64,000 bases of DNA from Typhlomys cinereus (lineage: Eukaryota; Chordata; Mammalia; Rodentia; Platacanthomyidae), in assembly GCA_023101885.1 (NCBI GenBank), contig JALPQD010000088.1, forward strand, positions 717,501-781,500. Reading direction: 5' to 3'. The position numbers were made by a program, and so were the translations under genes. The notes beneath the pieces were generated by a model that was not told the origin of the DNA, ran no database searches, and saw only the letters and a list, made by a program, of their open reading frames with translations. This document shows positions 21,435 through 33,438 of this stretch, in pieces. Each line of letters opens with the position of its first letter. The stretch's first letter is position 1.

Positions 21435-22417
21435 ATGCCAAAGTCAAAGTGCAAATCCATGAGAAACAACACTCAAGTAAACAATTCTCCGACTGAAGGA
21501 AATAATCCCATAATGTTAGACTCCAACCAGAACAAACCCATAGAAAATGGCCAAGAAAGCCTGACCCAGGATAACGACCTTCAAAATATGATCATTACCA
21601 TGTTCAATACTATGAAAGAGGAAATCCGGGAGGAATTAAATAATTGAATCAATCGCTTTGAAGAGGAACACAACAGACACTTGGAGGAGTTGAGAAAAAC
21701 AGTGCAAGAATCAAAAACTGGCATAGAGCAGTTAAAGCAGACTCAAGCAGAGTTTAAAACTGAGCTAAAAGACAAGCTATCTGCAACCCAGAACTCCACA
21801 GAGTCTTATCGCAGAACTAACGAAGCAGAAAACAGAATTTCAGACCTTGAGGATAAAGTGGGAGTATTAACCAGCTCAATGGAAGAGGTTGTTAAAGCCA
21901 AAAAGATACTTGAGAGAAATATTCAGGAGATATGGGACACCCTGAAGAAGCCTAACATGCGTATTCATGGAATACCAGAGCAAGAATCTCAAAATACCAC
22001 CCCTGAGGAAATTTTTCAAATGATCATCAAGGAAAACGTTCCTCATCAAAAAAAGAGAGGCCCATCCATATACAAGAGGCATTCCGCACCCCAAACAGAT
22101 ATGACCAAAACAGAAGCTCGCCACGGCAAATAAGAGTCAAAACACTCCACGTTCAAGATAAAGAACTGGTGTTGAGAGCTTCAAGGGAGAAAAAACAAGT
22201 CACTTTTAAAGGTAAATCTATTAAAATAACAAATGACTTCTCAGTCGAAACAGTAAAAGCAAGAAAAGCTTGGAGAGACATACTTCAGGTATTGAATGAG
22301 CAAAAATGTCAACCCAGGCTGATTTACCCTGCAAAACTATCCGTCATGATCGAGGGAGAAAGAAAAATCTTCCAGCACAAAGACAACTTGAAGGGATACA
22401 TGTCCAGGCAAGTATAA
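21435..22417 (+). pseudogene. L1 copy B ORF1 pseudogene (RNA-binding chaperone)
   Basis: Starts at ATG 21435 (MPKSKCKSMRNN) after the monomer leader. The order is a Gln/Asn-rich head, a heptad-rich coiled coil (about residues 80-165, EELRKTVQESKTGIEQL to SSMEEVVKAKKILERN), the RRM (NMRIHGIPEQESQN) and the C-terminal domain (QPRLIYPAKLSVM). Inactivating changes are: TGA at 21645-21647 in a context suggesting an earlier CGA; loss of one base at about 22049 (CATCAAAAAAAG against CATCTAAAAAAAG in copy A); and an in-frame 78-nt deletion near 22408 that removes the basic/acidic C-terminal tail kept in copy A. Confidence 0.92.
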
Positions 22418-22467
22418 CACCATTAAAAGTGAAGCAATATACTTATAAAAACTACTAAACATAATAA

Positions 22468-25400
22468 ATGTCTGGAATTAAAAATAGTTTCTCCATTTTA
22501 ACACTAAATGTTAATGGAATTAACTCACCAATCAAGAGACACAGACTACAAACTTGGATTAAAAATCACAATCCATCAATCTGCTGCCTGCAGGAAACCC
22601 ATCTCACCACAAAAGATAGGCATGCCCTAAAAATAAAAGGCTGGTCAACAATTCTACAAGCTAATGGAAGCAGAAAACAGGCAGGGGTAACCATTATGAT
22701 ATCAGACAAAATGGACTTCAAACCAAAGAAAAGTATAAGAGACATGGATGGATACTATATTTTAGTCACAGGTACAATTCACCAGGATGACTTCACAATA
22801 CTGAACATATATGCATCCAATACGGGCCCCTGCACATTCATTAAGAAAACCCTATAGCATCTAAAGCAACACATCAACCCCCAAACAATAATTCTTGGGG
22901 ACTTCAACACCGCCCTCTCAACATGGGATAGATCAACAGGTCAAAAGCTTAACAGAGACACTTTGGACCTTAATCAAACCTTGAAAGAAATGGACCTTAC
23001 AGATCTCTATCAAACTTTTCACCCACGCACCAAAGAATACACATTTTTCTCAGCAGCACATCAAACTTTCTCCAAATTAGATCACATATTGGGCCTCAAA
23101 ACGAATATACAACTATACAAAAAAGTTGAAATTCTAACCTGTGCCCTGTCAGACCACCATGGCCTAAAGCTGGACATCACAACACAACAATCAAGAGAAA
23201 ATACACTAAATCCTGGAAACTTAACAATATGATGCTGAATGAGAACTGGATTCAGGAGAAATTAAAAAGGAAATTCAAAATTTCCTGAAAGTGAATGATA
23301 ATGAAAATAAAACTTACCAAAATCTCTGGAACACAATGAAAACTGTTCTAAGAGGTAAGTTCATAGCTCTTAATGCCTACATCAAAAAAAATGGAAACAT
23401 CAGAAATAAACAACTTAACAATCCAGCTTAAAGCTTTAGAGAAACTAGAGCAATCTGATCCCAAAAGTAGTAGAAGAGAGATTAGCAAAATAAGGGGAGA
23501 AATATCTGAAATCGAGACTAAGAAAATGATAGAAAAAATCAACCAGTCAAAAAGCAGGTTCTTTGAAAAAAAATCAATAAGATTGATACACCCAGCTAAA
23601 TTAACCAAAAGCAGGAGAGAGAAAACCCAAATTAACAAAATTAGAAATGAACATGGAGTTATCACTACTGATACCCACGAAATCCAGAGAATTATAACAA
23701 CATATTTCAAAAACTTAAACTCTGTGAAGTTTGACAACACAAAAGAGATGGATGAATTCCTAAGTAAACAAGACTTACCTAATTGAACCAGGAAGTTGTG
23801 GATTATTTAAATAGTCCTATAACATATGAGGAAATCAATGAAGCAATCTCAAATCTTCCCACCAAAAAATGTCCTGGACCAGAGGGATTCAGCACAGAAT
23901 TCTACCAGACATTTAAGGAGTTAATAACCCTAATACTCCTTAAACTGTTCCATCAAATAGCAAAGGAAGGAACACTACCAAATTCCTTCTATGAAGCTAA
24001 TATCATTTTAATCCCAAAACCTAATAAAGATTCACTTAAAAAAGAAAATTATAGGCCGATCTCTCTGATGAACACAGACGCAAAGATTCTCAACAAAGTC
24101 TTAGCAAATCGGATTAAAAAACACATTAAAAAGATCATTCATGGGGACCAAGTAGGCTTCATCCCCCGGCACACAAGGTTGGTTCAACATACACAAATCA
24201 ATAAATGTAATTCATCATATAAACCAGTCCAAAGTCCAAGACCACATGATACTCTCGATAGACGCAGAAAAAGCCTTTGACAAGATCCAACAGCCTTTTA
24301 TGATCAAAACGCTAGAGACAGTAAGAATGGAAGGAACCTTTATCAATATAATAAAAGCTGTATACAACAAGCCCACAGCAAGGATTATGCTCAATGGGGA
24401 ACAACTGGAAGCATTCCCACTTCGATCAGGAACTAGACAAGGCTGTCCACTCTCACCACTTCTATTCAATATTGTACTTGAAGTCTTAGCTGAAGCCATA
24501 AGACAAGAAAGGGACATAAGAGGGATTCAAATCGGCAAGGAAGAAGTCAAGCTATCCCTATTTGCAGATGACATGATCTTATACCTGAGTGATCCCAAAA
24601 ACTCCACTAGGAAGCTCCTGGAACTAATTGAGAAGTTCAGCAGGGTGGCAGGATACAAAATAAATGCAAAAATCAGAGGCCTTCCTATATGCCCGGAATG
24701 AAAGAAGTGAAAAAGCCTTAAGAGAAACAATCCCATTTACTATAGCCCCTAAAAAAATGAAATACCTTGGTATAAACCTAACCAAGGAGGTAAAAGACAT
24801 TTACAAAGAAAACTTTAAAATCCTAAAGAAAGAAATAGCAGAAGACACCAGAAGGTGGAAAGACCTCCCATGCTCCTGGATTGGCAGAATCAACTTCGTA
24901 AAAATGACCATCCTACCAAAGGCAATATACAAATTCAGTGCTATACCAATTAAAATCCCAAAGCAATTCTTCAAAGAAGTTCACCAAAGAATCTCAAAGT
25001 TCATATGGAAGCACAAAAGACCCAGGATAGCAAAGACAATCCTGAGTAACAAAAATACTGCTGGAGGTATTACCATACCAAACCTTAGTCTATACTACAG
25101 ATCCATAGTTATAAAAACAGCCTGGTCCTGGCTCCAAAATAGACACACAGATCAATGGATAAGGATTGAAGACCCAGATATAAGCCCACAAAACTACAGC
25201 CATTTGGTCTTTGACAAAGGGGCCCAAAAATCCAATGGAAAAAGAACAGCATCTTCAACAAATGGTGCTGGCAAAACTGGATCTCCACATGCAGAAGATT
25301 AAAACTGGACCCATACTTGTCACCATGTACAAGACTTAATTCCAAATGGATCAAGGACCTTGATATAAGGCCAGAGACTATAAAAACCATAGTTGAAAGG

Positions 25401-26285
25401 ATAGGGAACTCCCTCGAGCTGATTGGGCTAGGCCAACATATCCTAAACAGACATCCAATGGCACAGTCACTGCTATCAACTTTGAACAGTTGGGACCTTG
25501 TGAAATTAAAGAGCTTCTGTTCAGATAAAGAGATAGTAACAGGAGCTCAAAGGCAACCCACAGAATGGGAGAAAAATCTTCACTAACCACACATCTGATA
25601 GAACTCTGCTGTCCAGAGTGCACAAAGAACTTAGAAAACTAAACACCAAGGAAACCAATGGCCCAATTAAAAAATGGGCCCTGGAACTTAAAAGAAACTT
25701 TACCAGGGATGAAATTAAAATGTCTAACAAATATCTTTAAAAATGCTCCACTTCTTTAGCCATCGGGGAAATGCAAATCAAAACTTCCCTGAGATATCAT
25801 CTCACCCCAGTCAGGATGGCAAAAATCCACAATACTAACAACAACAAATGCTGGAGAGGATGTGGAGAGAGGGGAACTCTCCTACATTGCTGGTGGGAAT
25901 GCAGGCTCAAAAAGCCACTCTGGTGAGCCGTCTGGAGATTCTTAAAGAAACTAATGATTGAAATGCCATATGACCCTGCTATTCCACTTTTGGGAATAAC
26001 CCCCCATACAGCAGAGGTTCGCCTCGATAGCACAAGCACGACCATGTTCATAGTAGCACTGTTTACAGTAGCAAAGACATGGAATCCACCTAAATGTCCA
26101 ACAGTTGACGAATGGATAAGGAAAAGTGGTACATCTATACAATGGAGTACTACTCAGCCATCAAAAATGATGAATTACTAGAATTTGCTAGGAAATGGAT
26201 GTCATTAGAAACAATTATATTAAGTGAAGTATCCCAGACCCAGAAAATTAAGTGCCGTATGTACTCCCTAATAGGTGGCTCCTAG
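22468..26285 (+). pseudogene. L1 copy B ORF2 pseudogene (endonuclease/reverse transcriptase)
   Basis: The ATG at 22468 opens with MSGIKNSFSILTLNVNGINS. The endonuclease motifs LNVNGI, QETHL, LGDFNTALS and ALSDHHGL are all present. Reverse transcriptase blocks follow: [60 protein letters not shown] and the catalytic FADD at 24561-24572. The C-terminal zinc-knuckle-like [18 protein letters not shown] lies at 25849-25902, and the stop at 26283-26285. The frame is broken by TAG at 22855-22857, indels near 23200, 23260, 23780, 24165, 24665, 25570, and the A-run at 25226-25230. The last is also present in copy A. Catalytic residues are better preserved than in copy A. Confidence 0.93.
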
Positions 26286-27339
26286 TACCAAACCCACCCT
26301 GCCCACGTAGAGACACTCAAAGAAAAATCTCTGTAATACCTACAGTAATTGCAAGGATTATGAACAGGAGGGATGGGGTTGAAGGGCCACACCAGAAACA
26401 AGGAGAGAGAAGACCGTGTTACAGCAGAGAAAATAGGCCTCCATCAAGGACTCAAATAAGTAATGAGATATCTGGTTATGTTCACAGACTTTCGTTCGTG
26501 ATCATTTACTACTGAGGGGATATGATCTCACCAGAAGGGGAGGGCATATGGTCTGGCAGATAAAAAGTAACCATTTTGCAAATGGGTGATAGACTTCTCC
26601 CTCACTGTGGTTTCCCACTTCTATTACATCTACCTTTGAATGTGCTCTTATCGCAAGACTCTAGTTTAACAGCTTTTTGTCTCTGGCCAGGGGGTGACAT
26701 ACAATGCCCACCAGGATGGAGTGAAGGGCATTGCAGGAGCAGAAAAACTGCAAAAGAAAATCAACAATCCACAATCCAGAACTTCAGAGACTCTATATCA
26801 ACCACCTAGAACTAGGCCAGACTAATCTCTCCCCATCCTGAAGCTCAAGGACATTTGCGGAAGGGGGGGGTGAGAGTGTTAGAGCAAAAGGATGGGAGGA
26901 GCAATGATATGCAAGATACTCAATACAAGTTAGGGCTGAAGCAATAATAATTGGACTTTACATGCCCTGGGCAATGTCCAACACACTATTGACCTCACAA
27001 AGTCTAGCATCTGCTAAAGGCACCAAGATCCTTGGAGGCAAGGGATTGGCAGCCACAGCAGTGTTCCTATACTTAAGGGGAACATGGGAAAGTGTTCAGG
27101 GAAAGGCCACTGGGTCCTTGTATGTCATCGGAGAGGAGGACCCAGAGGAAAATCAGGCATGCACAAGAAAGGACTCTCTGGGAATTTGGGTGGGAGACAC
27201 TGCGGGATGGGGAGGGTGGGGGTGAGGGGAGGGGCAACAGAGGGTATGGGGGAGGAGGAGGGAGGGAGGGAACTGGTGCACCTATTAAGTTTGTATGAGC
27301 TGAAATAATAATAAAAATATATTAATAATAAAAAACATT
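26286..27339 (+). mobile_element. L1 copy B 3' UTR with G-rich purine tract
   Basis: About 1.05 kb. Contains CTGGCCAGGGGGTGACATAC near 26684, GGAAGGGGGGGGTGAGAG near 26860, GAGAGGAGGACCCAGAGG near 27130, and a G-rich tract at about 27187-27272 with at least five runs of three or more G. Ends in an imperfect A-rich tail before the duplicated target site. The overlapping short frames in three phases at 26962-27308 reflect the purine tract. Confidence 0.85.
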
Positions 27340-27354
27340 AAAAATATGCTAGTA

Positions 27355-27790
27355 AAGGTCATACATATATACATCAATAGTCAATATATAATTAATTCCA
27401 TTGCAGAATGGAAAGCCATAATCTTTGTTGATGAAAAACTGATATTTTGAGGCTACTGTTAACTTTCCAGTAATTGTTATAATTAGCCACCACATAGTCA
27501 CACATTAAGTGATGACTTCAGTGTGATTAGTGGAGAATCCAGGTATTTTCATGAAGGAAACACCAACATTAAGATTCTTAAGCCAAATCAAAAACCAAAC
27601 AGAAAAATTCTACCATGTGATAGAAATATTACGTATTGATGGGATCCATATTGTTTAAACCCACATTTATCTTTGTCTTCAAATATTGTTGTATTATGTG
27701 AAAAAGTAGATTTTTTCTGCTATTGGATTACTATAATTACTGAATTTTTTAAGGTATGCACCAATTGTCAATATTAAATATTAATGAAAA
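27355..27790. other. Unassigned AT-rich intergenic DNA
   Basis: Nothing recognisable. Confidence 0.5.
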
Positions 27791-27794
27791 ATAT

Positions 27795-29210
27795 GAAAAT
27801 GTAAATAGAATATTTTTATTTATTAGTATATGTTAATATGCAGAACTATTTTCATTCTAAAATTTTCACATATCTTTATAATTACATTGATCATATACAT
27901 CCCCTTCTCTATTTTTCATCATCTGTTCCCCTTCTGCTTCCCTAATATCCTCCTTGAACTTATAGTTTTCATTATATTAAATTTATACTTATATATGGAG
28001 AAAATATCCATTTTTGTCTTTGTGAGTCTGTCTTATTTTGATTAACATGACAATTTCTAGTTCATTAAATTTTCTCAGAAATCACAGTGCTTCATTTCTG
28101 CTTATGACTGGATAAAGTACTACTATGCTTTAAAAAACATTTCTTTTTAAAAAACATTATTTTTCATTTAAAATTATGGTGGATTTTTATTATCTCCCAT
28201 CCATTACTTACTTTACCCTCCTCTTCTCACTGAAGGATATCTTTTTCAGATAAGTTTCCCTTATACTCCAATGTCCCTTCTTAAGTATGTGTAACACTGT
28301 GTCCTGCGAGGGATTTCCCTTCTTGTATATTCCTGGGTTCTTGTTGGAGCACAGCAATATTTCAGTAAACACACTTCTGATGAATGAGGGGACCTCTTTA
28401 ATTGACTTTGACTATCAATGGTTACTGCTAGTGAATAGTACCAGATGAATCTGTCCCTAGTTTACTATACATTGCATCAAAACCAATCTTGTATTGGTGT
28501 TGTGCAGGTGATTCTGGCTGCAATGCACTCATGATTGCATTGGTTTTATGTCTGGAGAGTGCTGTTTGTCAGTGCTCCTCCTCCCAGTCTGACTTTTACC
28601 TTCTTCTAAGCCTGTCCTTTGTTCTGTACCTTTTCATTTTGGAAGGATAGAAGTGTTGATGTCCTATTTGTACTCAGTATTATTCAGTTGTTTACTTTCT
28701 GCCTTTAGATCAGTTCCTATTCAATGTATTGACAAATTTTCATTGAGGAAAGACTTCCTGGATGTAGATTGACAAGCGCACTATTCTATTAGTTTAAGTA
28801 TCCTCTTGGCAAGGCGGTCGTTATGGGTTCTCTTCTAGAACTTCCATAGTCAAGGTTTCTCAGCCAGACTTATAGTGAACATGCTTAGGTTTTCTCCTGA
28901 TGAATCATGGAGGGGTAGTTCCCATATTATTCATCCCACCATTTTATTGCTATGTTCGTTCTGTTGGGTCCATGTTGAAGCTGAGTTTCGAGCTTGGTAA
29001 GACTTGTCTTTTCTCCTTTGGTAGCTTGGATATGTCAGGTTGCCAGAAAAGAGATACCCTTCATATAACTTTCAGGTTGGTTTAATAATGTTCTGTGGAC
29101 AAAGTGTTTGCTATTATCTTCAATAGGGCTTTAGTGTCAGGTTCTAGTGGGCAACTGCTGTATAACTCATTTTCTATTAGCAGCCATCTTAGACTTCACC
29201 CCAGTCTAAG
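27795..29210 (-). mobile_element. Probable old L1 3' region relic, reversed
   Basis: Two A/T-rich then pyrimidine-rich starts (about 27895-27960 and 28190-28230, with CCTCCTCTTCTCACTGAAGG) look like reversed L1 3' ends. They are followed by a long stretch with the feel of an old L1 3' UTR (TTGTGCAGGTGATTCTGGC, CTGCAATGCACTCATGATTG, CTTTGTTCTGTACCTTTTC). No ORF persists. The call is tentative and would need a repeat library. Confidence 0.35.
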
Positions 29211-29214
29211 CAAA

Positions 29215-29935
29215 GGAGGATGTTGAGACATCTCATTCTGGGGTAAATAGTCCCTTAAATTCACCAAGTTCCTGAAACAAACAAAGTAATGGGAAGGGCT
29301 TCCTGCAGGGTATAGAAAACTGTAAACAGCAGAGGAAGGAGACTCATCTGGTAGCCAAGCAGAAAAAAGAGGCATTTCTGAGCAATTTTAGCCAGATTAA
29401 TAAAAATCCCGAGCAGTCAACTTTGTAAGAAACTGAGAGCAGACCAGTAGAGGAGTTGGGAAGAGAGAGACTAGAGAACAATCCAGTAGTCAAAAGGAGA
29501 CACCAAACAGTCCAGAAGTCTGGAGGAGACTGCAGCAGAGATTTTCAGAAGCACAGATTCTGTGAATCTTGCCCATGATGAGTGGGGGGAGGCTTTCTAG
29601 TGATAAAGCTGCCTTTGAATTATCCCTGCTCCTATAAGTAGCTCTTATGCACATAAGTAACCCCAATGAATTTGTGTTTTGTAAAGATGGACCTTGCATA
29701 TATATATATGCTTTGATCTACTCTCAAATTCATATATGGATAGAAAGAGTTGTATGGCATAACATCTCCTCAGGAAAAGTGTTCATACAACAGCAGCTAA
29801 GAGCTGTGCAAAAACCTGAGTTGTTTGGTGTGAGATTTCTAGGACCTCTATAATACATGGCTCCTTCAAAAGTATCTCATGCCTGGAACTGGGAGATTTA
29901 TGTGGCTATGTATGTCTTCTGGAAGAGCAGTGATT
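29215..29935. other. Unassigned intergenic DNA
   Basis: No gene or repeat that I can name. Slightly more purine-rich than its surroundings on the plus strand (29320-29560). Confidence 0.45.
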
Positions 29936-29939
29936 ATTG

Positions 29940-30185
29940 CTCTCTTGGGTTCTTCTCTTAACAAAATACTACATTTTATTCATCCACTTATCAGTTGATG
30001 GACATCCAAGATGATTCCTTATCTTGCGTGCTATAAATAGTCTTTCCAAAAACATGAATGAGCACACATCTCTGTAATAAAATGACTTACATAGTTTGAA
30101 ATATACTCAGAAGCAGCGTATCTGCATTATATGATATTCTTAGTAAATTCTTTCTTTTGGAGATAAGAATGGCACCCAAATCCTT
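29940..30185 (-). mobile_element. Ancient L1 ORF2 C-terminal relic, reversed
   Basis: Words TTTATTCATCCACTTATCAG, TTGATGGACATCCAAGATGA, GCTATAAATAGTC, AAACATGAATGAGCACAC and TATACTCAGAAGCAGC match the reversed C-terminal part of L1 ORF2 (the segment seen in young copy C at 34660-34800). Strongly diverged. Confidence 0.65.
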
Positions 30186-30189
30186 GAGA

Positions 30190-31475
30190 GAGTATTCAGA
30201 AAGTTCATAGTTTGATAATATGTGCTATAAAGAAGAGAACTATCAAGGAGGTATAAAAACTCCAGTGGCAAATGTCTTCACATTTTGATGACAAATTTCA
30301 GTGAGAATTTATTTCCCTACCTCTTATACAGAAACTAGTTCTTAGGGACTGTGATCAGTTTGCTGATATAAAAGGAAGTAGAAAAATTGAAACACAGGAA
30401 AAATTGTAGCCATAAATATTTGTTTCAACTTAACTTGGTGAGCTGATATAGAACTACTGATTCTTCCTATTTTGAATATTTCTATTTATAATAAAGTTGT
30501 TTCCAAATCAGAATCACAGCTATTAACTGTAGAGTGAGTCTACATTTCAAAATAAAGTAGGAACTGCAGTTAGTGCTCTTTTTTTGTTCTGGTCAATCAT
30601 ATACTGACACTTAAAGGAATTGTAAGTGATCATTGCAAAAGGAATGACTGGGTTGGAGAAGGGCAGTTTAAGGAAGTTCTCTCTTCTTTATTAATGTTAA
30701 ATGAGAATTCAGGACATTTCTCAAACTAGAAATCTTATAGTATGGAAGGAACCAATGTTTTTGCTCTCTACGATGGCTTATAATCTATTATTTAGAAATA
30801 TGTTTGAATTTTGTGTGAAGATAAAGCCATGGGGAAGGGGAAACTGTATGAAAAGCTTCATGTAGACAATATAATATATAATTGTTATTCTTTCCTCAAG
30901 GTTTATTCAACCGATAGTCTCCTACCAGTCACATTTGTAACCCCAATGAAAGAACAGACAAAACAAATCATAATGTAAAATTTGAATACTATTATAAAAG
31001 GCATGTAACCATAATTTTACAAAGGAAGTATAACACTTTTATTAAGGTTGACAATCTAATATTTTAATTGTTTTGGCTTATATTGCCTAGCATACGAATG
31101 AATTTTAGGCATATAGAGTGTTCTATTAGGATACATCATCTAAAAAGTATTATCACAGTGTCATGATTCATTTAGACATTAGTTACAGAACTATTTAATA
31201 CTACAGATTTGGTCTTCATGCTCAAACATACTGAGTCACTAGATTTTGACTGAATATTAAGGGTTTTATACACTTATAAATTGTAACACAGTTTGTGATA
31301 ACCACATTTTAATTTTACATATATAGTATTGGATTCCCATGAATTTATATATAATTTTATAATGATCACATTGGGATAATTGGCATGTCTGTCACCTCAG
31401 ACGTTTATCATTTCTTCATGCTGGGAATATTTGAAATCTTAAATATTAGCTATTTTTAAATTTAGAATATATACT
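30190..31475. other. Unassigned AT-rich intergenic DNA
   Basis: Nothing recognisable. Confidence 0.5.
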
Positions 31476-31479
31476 GTGT

Positions 31480-31800
31480 GCATGTTTCTATATCTGTTAA
31501 ATGTGTATGTGTTTGTATTGGTGTGTGCACTTGTGCAATTGTGTTCATTTGTGTGTACAAGCTAGAGGATGACATCAGGTATCTTTCTCAATTGCTCACT
31601 ACATAAAAGTGAATATGTGTTAGTTTATACAGAGAGAGGTTGAATACGTATGTATGCTGCAGCATGCAAGTGAAGGACAGACCTTTCAAGTGTATTTTTT
31701 CTTTCCATCATGTGGCTTTGCAGGAATCTAATCCAAGCAACCAGGTGGTGAGCAGATACCTTTACCCACTGAACTATCTCGATGGTTGCATGTCCTACTT
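31480..31800 (-). repeat. B4/RSINE1-like SINE, reversed
   Basis: GT-rich head (31500-31555), then AGAGGATGACATCAGGTATC, TTTCTCAATTGCTCACTAC, CATCATGTGGCTTTGCAGGA, AGCAGATACCTTTACCCACT, GAACTATCTCGATGG. The last words are the reversed A-box end common to rodent B2/B4 elements. Two open frames overlapping it on opposite strands are not genes. Confidence 0.65.
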
Positions 31801-31804
31801 TTCT

Positions 31805-33295
31805 TTTAGGACTGGGGAGGCACACTTAGGTTCCACATAATTTTATTAAGCTTATCCCATGATTTTTCACAATACTATTGTTGTTACATATCTTAAAAAA
31901 CATGGAGAAAAAAATTATGACTATTTGCTAAAGTTTTTTTCTCAGTACAGGCAGATGAATGTTAAGCATTTTAGTTGCTTTTGTAAAACTGTGACCAGAG
32001 TACTTGAAAGAAACAAATTTTTTTTTCCACAGGAAACACCTTATTTTTATGCTTTTATTTCTTCTTTAGCTAGTAGATGAAATAATGGGTTTCATTCTTA
32101 GAAAGAAACAAATTTAGATGGGACATATTTAATTGGATTTAGAGTTTCAAAGGGTTGTAGTCCATACTAGAGTGCAATCATATTAGAATAACACAGTTTA
32201 TTATGACAGAAGCATGAAAAAAGAATGTTACATCATAGTTGACCAAAAATAAAATGACCATGGCATGAACTAGTGGCTGGGTATAACCAGCAGGGCCCCA
32301 GTTCTCATAAGGATGACATCTGTTGAGATAGATAGATGTACCCCAAACATACTAGTGGGAGGGAGATTTTTAGATTTAAACTATATGAAAGTGACACAGG
32401 AATTTGTTTCCCTAAAGGTTACTTTACCTTTAACCACCAAGGAAGACAAAGAAAAGACGAGGTTCATTACAACTGGACTTGAATCCTTCTGAAAAGGAAA
32501 CACTGAGGCAACAATCATAAACAAGTCTGAAGCTTTTGTTTAAGAACTGGGAGTGGTCTGAGGACTGAAGTGAGGGTTTTCTGAGGAATTTAAGAAATCG
32601 AGTCACAAATGTAAAAAATTGTTTATCTGTAAGCAATGAGAGTGTAAACATTTCCATAAGCACTCTCATGAGAGAGTAGAGTGCTGTCACTTGTGGCATG
32701 CACAGCCTCATGCCCTGTGGTCAGATGATAGTAGGAGGTGTGTCACTCAGGTGGGTCACAGTGCAAGGAAGAGTTCACTTGAAAAAGAATACTGACATAA
32801 TGCTATTACCAATAAAATAAGTCATTCCATGCCTTTGTGATTTTTTAAATAGGTAAGTATTCAAAATGGTATTGAATATGAGTTAAGGAAAAGAGTCTAG
32901 TAAATTTCTAATAACAAGCAAGAAAAGACAACACTAATTTTAGCCATGTTAACCAGTTTTGATGGGACTTTAAGGAGTAGACAGTGAGTATTGCTTTCTT
33001 CTTTTGCACAGGTTGAACCTTTAAATTATATTTTTGGAAATTTTGCAACTTTCACTAATTTATTCTCTGAAGGAGAAGAGCAGTCTTAAGTTAAATTGGA
33101 AAATGTGTCTTTGTAGACATTTTGGTTTATGCAGTGTATAAGCATCACAAATTTCCTGTGAATACATATTCCTGCTATACTTTTTCTATTCTAACAATAC
33201 ATTTTTATGGAAAGCACACATAATTATCATATATATATTTATTTTTGCTCCTTTTTTTCTTGGAAAAGCTGAAACGAAGTCAAGTTTATTATGGA
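31805..33295. other. Unassigned AT-rich intergenic DNA
   Basis: Nothing recognisable. Confidence 0.5.
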
Positions 33296-33299
33296 GTCT

Positions 33300-33390
33300 A
33301 ATTGTCGGTTGCACACCATTAGGATTTGCTGAAGAGGCAGAGGTAGGAGGATCAGGAGTTGAGGTCAGCCTGGGCTATTTTTGCTGTTTA
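33300..33390 (+). repeat. B1/Alu-like SINE fragment
   Basis: GCACACCATTAGGATTTGCT, GAAGAGGCAGAGGTAGGAGG, ATCAGGAGTTGAGGTCAGCC, TGGGCTA follow the 7SL-derived B1 order (GCAGAGGCAGG..ATC..GAG..CCAGCCTGG). Old and truncated. Confidence 0.75.
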
Positions 33391-33438
33391 TACACATATT
33401 TGCTAAGGTTCTAGACTCTGTTTCCAGACCTTTACAAT

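Larger units (their letters stand above)
21005..27354 (+). mobile_element. Full-length L1 retrotransposon copy B (6.3 kb) with target-site duplication
   Basis: AAAAATATGCTAGTA at 21005-21019 and 27340-27354 is an exact 15-bp target-site duplication (16 bp with a leading T). Between them lie a GC-rich 5' UTR made of monomer-like repeats (21020-21434), ORF1 (21435-22417), a short spacer, ORF2 (22468-26285), a 3' UTR with G-rich purine tract and an A-rich tail (AATAATAATAAAAATAT and AATAATAAAAAACATT). It inserted at an A-rich site as expected for L1 endonuclease. The perfect duplication argues for a fairly recent insertion, yet both ORFs carry nonsense and frameshift changes, so it is now inactive. 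Confidence 0.96.
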
